A stretch of DNA of 64,000 nt from CAWVSB01 sp036960375. GTDB lineage: Bacteria; Pseudomonadota; Gammaproteobacteria; Pseudomonadales; CAWVSB01. Below are positions 60,027-64,000 of the stretch, one piece after another. How positions within the stretch are numbered: the first letter of the stretch is position 1; every line of letters begins with the position of its first letter. A program made the translations under genes and the position numbers. Location of the stretch: positions 120,554-184,553 of the forward strand of contig JBALVY010000008.1 in assembly GCA_036960375.1 (NCBI GenBank). Direction: 5' to 3'. The notes below the pieces were generated by a model. It did not search any database and was not told where the DNA came from. It worked only from the letters and a program-made list of their open reading frames with translations.

Positions 60027-61241
60027 TCACCGACGTGGAAATAGCCAGCCCACACCGGCAAGTGCCGATACAGAGAAAATAATCAGCGCTACAGGAAACG
60101 AGTAGTAGTCGGCAATCCAGCCCATTAGCATGGCGCCCGCTGCTGGGAATCCCATCGACAGCATGGTCCACAGGCTGAGTACCCGCCCGCGATATTGATC
60201 CTCCACCATCAGTTGCGCCAGGGCCTGGCTGCTGGCGCCAACAATGGTTGTTATTAGGCTGATCGTGCCGATAAATATGGCAGCAGTCGTCAGCCCCACT
60301 GGCAAGCCTAGTGCAGCTACTATAACCGAGCCCGCGGCTAGGCTATAGGCGATCATTTGCAGCAGGTTTTTCTCGCTGCTGCGCTGCCGGCTGACGACTA
60401 CACCGCCAATAATCGAGCCCATGCCGGCGCTTGCCGTCAGGGTGGCTAGAGTGGCGGAATCACCGGCCAGCAGCTTGCCAGAGAATGCCGGAAGTAACTC
60501 GAGAACGGTTCTCCCTAGCAGGGCGTTGATCAAAGTAAAACAAAATACCAGACGAATGCTGTCATGGGTCCGCGTGTAAGCCAGGCCGTCGCGAAGTTGA
60601 TGGAAGAAGCTTTCAGTCGACAGCAAAGCCTTGTCGCGCCGCTTGCCGGGAGTGATGATGAGAAAGGGCAGTGCGCCCAGCATCAGCAGCGCCGCTGCGG
60701 TGTAGGCTATTGCCGGTGAGCCGGCCAGAATCAACCATGCGCCGAAGGCGGGGCCGAGAATACGCGAGGTATTAAAAGTAATGGCCGAGTAGCCGATGGC
60801 CGAAGCTAATGATTGTCGCGGCACCAGCGAAGGCAGAAACGCCAGGCGGAACGGCGTATGTGCTGAGGTGGCGATACCCAAGGCGATAGATAGTACCAGC
60901 AGGGCTTGCAGGGTAAAAATGCCTTTAAATGCTGCAAAGGCAGCGACACAGGACAGGCTCACGTGCAGGCCTACGGTAAGCAGCAGTCCATTGCGGGGGT
61001 TAATGCGGTCAGAGACGATGCCAAACAGCGGCGACAGCAACAGCGCCGGTGCCAACATACAGGCGGCTGTCACACCAACCCAAGTGGCTGAATGAGTCAG
61101 TTCCCATGCGCTCCAGCCGAGTAGAAAACGTAGGGTCCAGCTGCCGAGGGTTGAGAATACCCCGGCTGGAAAATAGCGTCGGTAATCTGCTGAGGAGAAG
61201 GCGGACCGATGTGCCTGCTCGGCTGGTTGACGTTTGGTCAT
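60027..61241 (-). CDS. MFS transporter, EntS/MFS_3 type
   Basis: The 404-residue protein has about 12 helices with ADYRRYFPAGVFSTLGSWTLRFLLGWSAWELTHSATWVGVTAA at the N-terminus and FGIVSDRINPRNGLL as the MFS loop. This is the MFS_3 group, which includes enterobactin and drug exporters. It lies 3 bases after the ppc stop on the same strand and is probably cotranscribed with it. Substrate unknown. Confidence 0.87.
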   Translation of the reverse strand: MTKRQPAEQAHRSAFSSADYRRYFPAGVFSTLGSWTLRFLLGWSAWELTHSATWVGVTAACMLAPALLLSPLFGIVSDRINPRNGLLLTVGLHVSLSCVAAFAAFKGIFTLQALLVLSIALGIATSAHTPFRLAFLPSLVPRQSLASAIGYSAITFNTSRILGPAFGAWLILAGSPAIAYTAAALLMLGALPFLIITPGKRRDKALLSTESFFHQLRDGLAYTRTHDSIRLVFCFTLINALLGRTVLELLPAFSGKLLAGDSATLATLTASAGMGSIIGGVVVSRQRSSEKNLLQMIAYSLAAGSVIVAALGLPVGLTTAAIFIGTISLITTIVGASSQALAQLMVEDQYRGRVLSLWTMLSMGFPAAGAMLMGWIADYYSFPVALIIFSVSALAGVGWLFPRR

Positions 61242-61244
61242 GAT

Positions 61245-63899
61245 TTAACCGGTATTACGCAAGCCCGCTGCAATGCCTCCAATCGACACCATTAATGCCT
61301 GCTCCAAGTCCTGTTTAAGCTCAGAGCTATCATCCTCATCTAGCAGGCGTAAACGGCGCATGACTTCAGCTTGGGTAATATTTAATGGATCCACATAAGG
61401 GTTGCGCAGTTCAATGGAACGCTTCAGATCCGGATTTTTTTCCAGTAAACCTTGACCGCTGATCTGCTGCAATACGGATTCAGCTTGCTCTACACCGGCA
61501 CGCAACTCGGTGCCCAATGATGCTTGCGAGTCGTCTTCCAGTAAACGTTGCTCGTAATAAGCCGCGACGCGCTGCTCGGTTTTAGCCATCACCATTTCCT
61601 GCATGTCCAGCAACATGCCGAAGTAGGTCCACTGCTGTGCCATTTCCTGAAGTTGTATCAAATGACCTTGTTCCAGCTGGCTGGCCAGTGCCTTTCCAGT
61701 CCCCAGCCAGGCGGGCAGCATAAGGCGCATCTGAGTCCAGGCGAACACCCACGGAATAGCGCGCAGACTTTCGATACCTCCACTGGCCTTGCGTTTAGCA
61801 GGACGACTGCCGAGTGCCAAGCGTCGCAATTCCTGCTCCGGCGTGACGCACCTGAAATACGGTACAAAACGCGGGTCGTGGTGAACGATGCGACGATACT
61901 CTGTGACCGATTCATCGGCCAGAGCTTGCATCATAGTTCGCCAGCTATCTTTGGGTGCCGCCGGTGGTGCCAGAGTGGCTTCCAGGGTGCCACAGACATA
62001 TAGCTCAATGTTTTCTTGAGCGATTTCCTGTAAGCCAAACTTCGACTCAATCATTTCCCCCTGTTCGGTAACCCGTACCGAACCGTTAATGGTTCCTGGA
62101 GGTTGAGACAGTAGGGCGTCCCGGGCAGGGCCGCCACCGCGGCTGGCCGAACCGCCGCGTCCGTGAAACAGCGTCAGGCGGACGCCGTGTTCTTTACAGG
62201 TTGTACTCAAGGTTTCCTGAGTGCGGTACTGAGCCCAGGAGGCGGCAAAGAAACCAGCATCCTTGGCGGAGTCTGAGTAACCAATCATCACTTCCTGATG
62301 GCCAGCAATGTCATTTTTGTACCAGTCGATAGAAAGAAGACGATCAATAGTCCGTTGTGCGCCTTCAAGATCGTCAAGGGTTTCAAACAGCGGCACGATA
62401 CGTTGCGGGTGTTTGCAGCCTGTTTCCAATTGCAACAGGCGTACGGCCAATACATCGGAGGGATGGGTGGCCATGGAAATGATGTATGCGCCCAGAGCCG
62501 AGGCCGGTTGTTTGGCTAATACTTTGAATGTGCGCAGTACTTCTGCAACATCAGGGGAGGCTGGGAAACTGTCTGAGATTAATGGGCGAGGGTTTTGCAA
62601 TTCGGCGAGCAGGAAGGCTTGTTTCTGGTCTTCGCTCCAATCGTTGTAGCTACCGAGTTTTAGGTACTCTGTGATCTCATTAATGACATCGGCGTGACGG
62701 GTAGACTCCTGACGAATATCGAGACGCGATAGCGTCAAGCCGAAACAGGCAACCCGGCGAATAATGTTAATCAGGCTGCCCTCGGCAATCTCTTCCATGC
62801 CACAGTCGAGCAGCGACTGGTAAATCACCTGCAGGGGTTCAAGCAAGTCCTCATCATTCAAGTAAATGGCGCCATCAAAGTCCTCGCCCTTGAGTTTCGC
62901 TTCTGCCCATAGGCGTGTATTGCGCAGGCGCGTGCGTACGTCGCGCAGTACTTCCCGGTAAGGTTCCCGGTGCTCGCGGCCCAAATAGTCTAGCAGTGCG
63001 GCATTACAGTCACCCATTGACAGGTCTTCTCGCAGCTCGTGAATATCCTGGGCCAATAGATCGGCTGCTTCCCAGCGAGCCAGCAGAAGAACCTCTTCGG
63101 TTACAACGGAGGTGACGTTTGGGTTGCCATCCCGGTCGCCACCCATCCACGAGGCAAAGCGCAGAGGTGTGGCGTTAAGGGGTAGACGCCGTCCGGTGTG
63201 TGCCAGAAGTTGTTTATCCAGCTTGCGTAGAAACTCTGGTAAGGCTTCCCACAGAGTGGATTCGATGGTGGCAAAGCCCCACTTGGCCTCGTCAACCGGA
63301 GTCGGTTGGTGACGGCGAATTTCGTCGGTGTGCCAACTGGCAATAATGCGGCGTCGCAGGCGACTGATTTGGCTTTCCCGCTCCTGCGGTGTCAGGTTAG
63401 CGCTATCCAGTCGTTTGAGGATATAGGCAATATCGTGATGTTTTCGCAACAATGTGCGTCGACTGACCTCTGTTGGGTGAGCCGTTAGTACTAGTTCAAT
63501 ACCCATGCTAGAGACAGTGTTATAAATATCATCAGCAGAAACGCCGGCGTTTTTCAACCGTGGCAGAAGTTCTGTCATTGTGCCAGGCTCTGGTGCGGCT
63601 TCCGCGCGCTCGATACTAAGCCTGCGGCGTACCCGATGATGTTGCTCGGCGATATTTGCGTAGTTTAAAAACTGTGTAAAGGCGCGCGCGACCGGTACCA
63701 GTTGGTAATCTTGGAGGCCGCTCATGACATCCAACAACGGTTGCCAATCCTGACTTTGATGCGCTTCCTTAGCCAGTGATCGAATTTCTTCCACTTTCAG
63801 ATAGATGTGTTCCCCGACCTGTTCGCGAATTGTATCGCCCAGAACCCCGCCCAACAGACGTACGTTGTCGCGAAGTGCCAATTGAATATCCGTGTCCAT
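61245..63899 (-). CDS. ppc: Phosphoenolpyruvate carboxylase
   Basis: The Met at 63899 starts MDTDIQLALRDNVRLLGG, the family N-terminus, after a GGAG site; a longer GTG frame to 63971 is unlikely. The 884 residues include catalytic His in LTAHPTEVSRRTLLRKH near 158, the loop FHGRGGSASRGGGP near 600, and the conserved C-terminus RNTG. It carboxylates PEP to oxaloacetate to refill the TCA cycle. It is first in a unit with the MFS_3 gene. Confidence 0.97.
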   Translation of the reverse strand: MDTDIQLALRDNVRLLGGVLGDTIREQVGEHIYLKVEEIRSLAKEAHQSQDWQPLLDVMSGLQDYQLVPVARAFTQFLNYANIAEQHHRVRRRLSIERAEAAPEPGTMTELLPRLKNAGVSADDIYNTVSSMGIELVLTAHPTEVSRRTLLRKHHDIAYILKRLDSANLTPQERESQISRLRRRIIASWHTDEIRRHQPTPVDEAKWGFATIESTLWEALPEFLRKLDKQLLAHTGRRLPLNATPLRFASWMGGDRDGNPNVTSVVTEEVLLLARWEAADLLAQDIHELREDLSMGDCNAALLDYLGREHREPYREVLRDVRTRLRNTRLWAEAKLKGEDFDGAIYLNDEDLLEPLQVIYQSLLDCGMEEIAEGSLINIIRRVACFGLTLSRLDIRQESTRHADVINEITEYLKLGSYNDWSEDQKQAFLLAELQNPRPLISDSFPASPDVAEVLRTFKVLAKQPASALGAYIISMATHPSDVLAVRLLQLETGCKHPQRIVPLFETLDDLEGAQRTIDRLLSIDWYKNDIAGHQEVMIGYSDSAKDAGFFAASWAQYRTQETLSTTCKEHGVRLTLFHGRGGSASRGGGPARDALLSQPPGTINGSVRVTEQGEMIESKFGLQEIAQENIELYVCGTLEATLAPPAAPKDSWRTMMQALADESVTEYRRIVHHDPRFVPYFRCVTPEQELRRLALGSRPAKRKASGGIESLRAIPWVFAWTQMRLMLPAWLGTGKALASQLEQGHLIQLQEMAQQWTYFGMLLDMQEMVMAKTEQRVAAYYEQRLLEDDSQASLGTELRAGVEQAESVLQQISGQGLLEKNPDLKRSIELRNPYVDPLNITQAEVMRRLRLLDEDDSSELKQDLEQALMVSIGGIAAGLRNTG

Positions 63900-64000
63900 A
63901 AAAGTGAATTCTCCGTGATAATTCGTTTGCCGCTCTAGAGCAAACTGTAGTGGCATAGTGAATTTGGCCACCTGATTAGAGGTGTTATTATCATCTCTAT

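Noticed and set aside
63900..63971. N-terminal extension of PEP carboxylase from a GTG
   Set aside because: The family N-terminus begins at the downstream ATG and a ribosome site precedes that one.
1..64000. CRISPR arrays, insertion sequences, prophage or integrative elements
   Set aside because: No spaced repeats of suitable length, transposase, integrase or terminal inverted repeats were found on reading both strands.

Overview
The window reads as chromosomal DNA of an aerobic or facultative Gram-negative bacterium, most likely a gammaproteobacterium with a broad catabolic repertoire. Supporting this are a TonB-dependent receptor, an MCE-associated PqiC-type protein, FeoAB under a Fur-type site, FNR/Anr-type boxes, MocR, TetR and LysR regulators, PEP carboxylase and GltX. 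The style resembles marine or soil Cellvibrionales/Spongiibacteraceae, but that placement is inference from gene content. Coding density is high. I found no rRNA, tRNA, CRISPR array, insertion sequence or prophage.

Layout. 1-2.3 kb: end of a PqiC-like gene, an MBL-rhodanese fusion, and a DUF2889 protein. 2.4-10.4 kb: a TetR gene, an LLM flavin oxidoreductase, an SDR and a haloalkane dehalogenase; then, on the minus strand, a ThDP enzyme and a FAD-linked 2-hydroxyacid oxidase behind a regulator made of two fused TetR proteins. 10.8-15.7 kb: a tight five-gene operon (two acyl-CoA dehydrogenase subunits, quinone oxidoreductase, iron-type alcohol dehydrogenase, thioesterase). 16-21.8 kb: a DUF3336 patatin with a class-II-like FNR site, a lysine-rich H1-like protein, a CoA-transferase, the decayed end of an RND/MMPL transporter, and a second iron-type alcohol dehydrogenase. 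22-24.6 kb: feoAB. 24.9-29.4 kb: a DevBCA-type exporter whose ATPase carries a TerB-like tail, then an NSS transporter.

29.7-33 kb: putrescine utilisation genes (PuuB-like oxidase, TetR regulator, PuuA-like ligase). 33-36.5 kb: glutarate catabolism (LysR regulator, glutaryl-CoA dehydrogenase, CoA-transferase). 36.4-39.2 kb: 2,4-dienoyl-CoA reductase and a divergent TetR gene. 39.3-49 kb: the least explained region, with a MocR regulator carrying an extra C-terminal domain, a nitrilase-superfamily hydrolase, a TonB-dependent receptor, a TPR-sulfotransferase, a truncated second nitrilase lacking two of three catalytic residues, and an exported serine hydrolase. Recurrent CTGG direct repeats lie before three of these genes.

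49-64 kb: two MFS transporters around gltX, a tandem universal stress protein with an FNR site, a second patatin-like protein, a GntR regulator with an operator beside an acyl-CoA dehydrogenase, an SDR, a YgjP-type metallopeptidase, two small envelope-stress-type membrane proteins, an MFS exporter and PEP carboxylase. Overall the region combines CoA-thioester, alcohol and amine catabolism with nutrient uptake. The 39-49 kb locus is the best candidate for an undescribed uptake-and-processing system.
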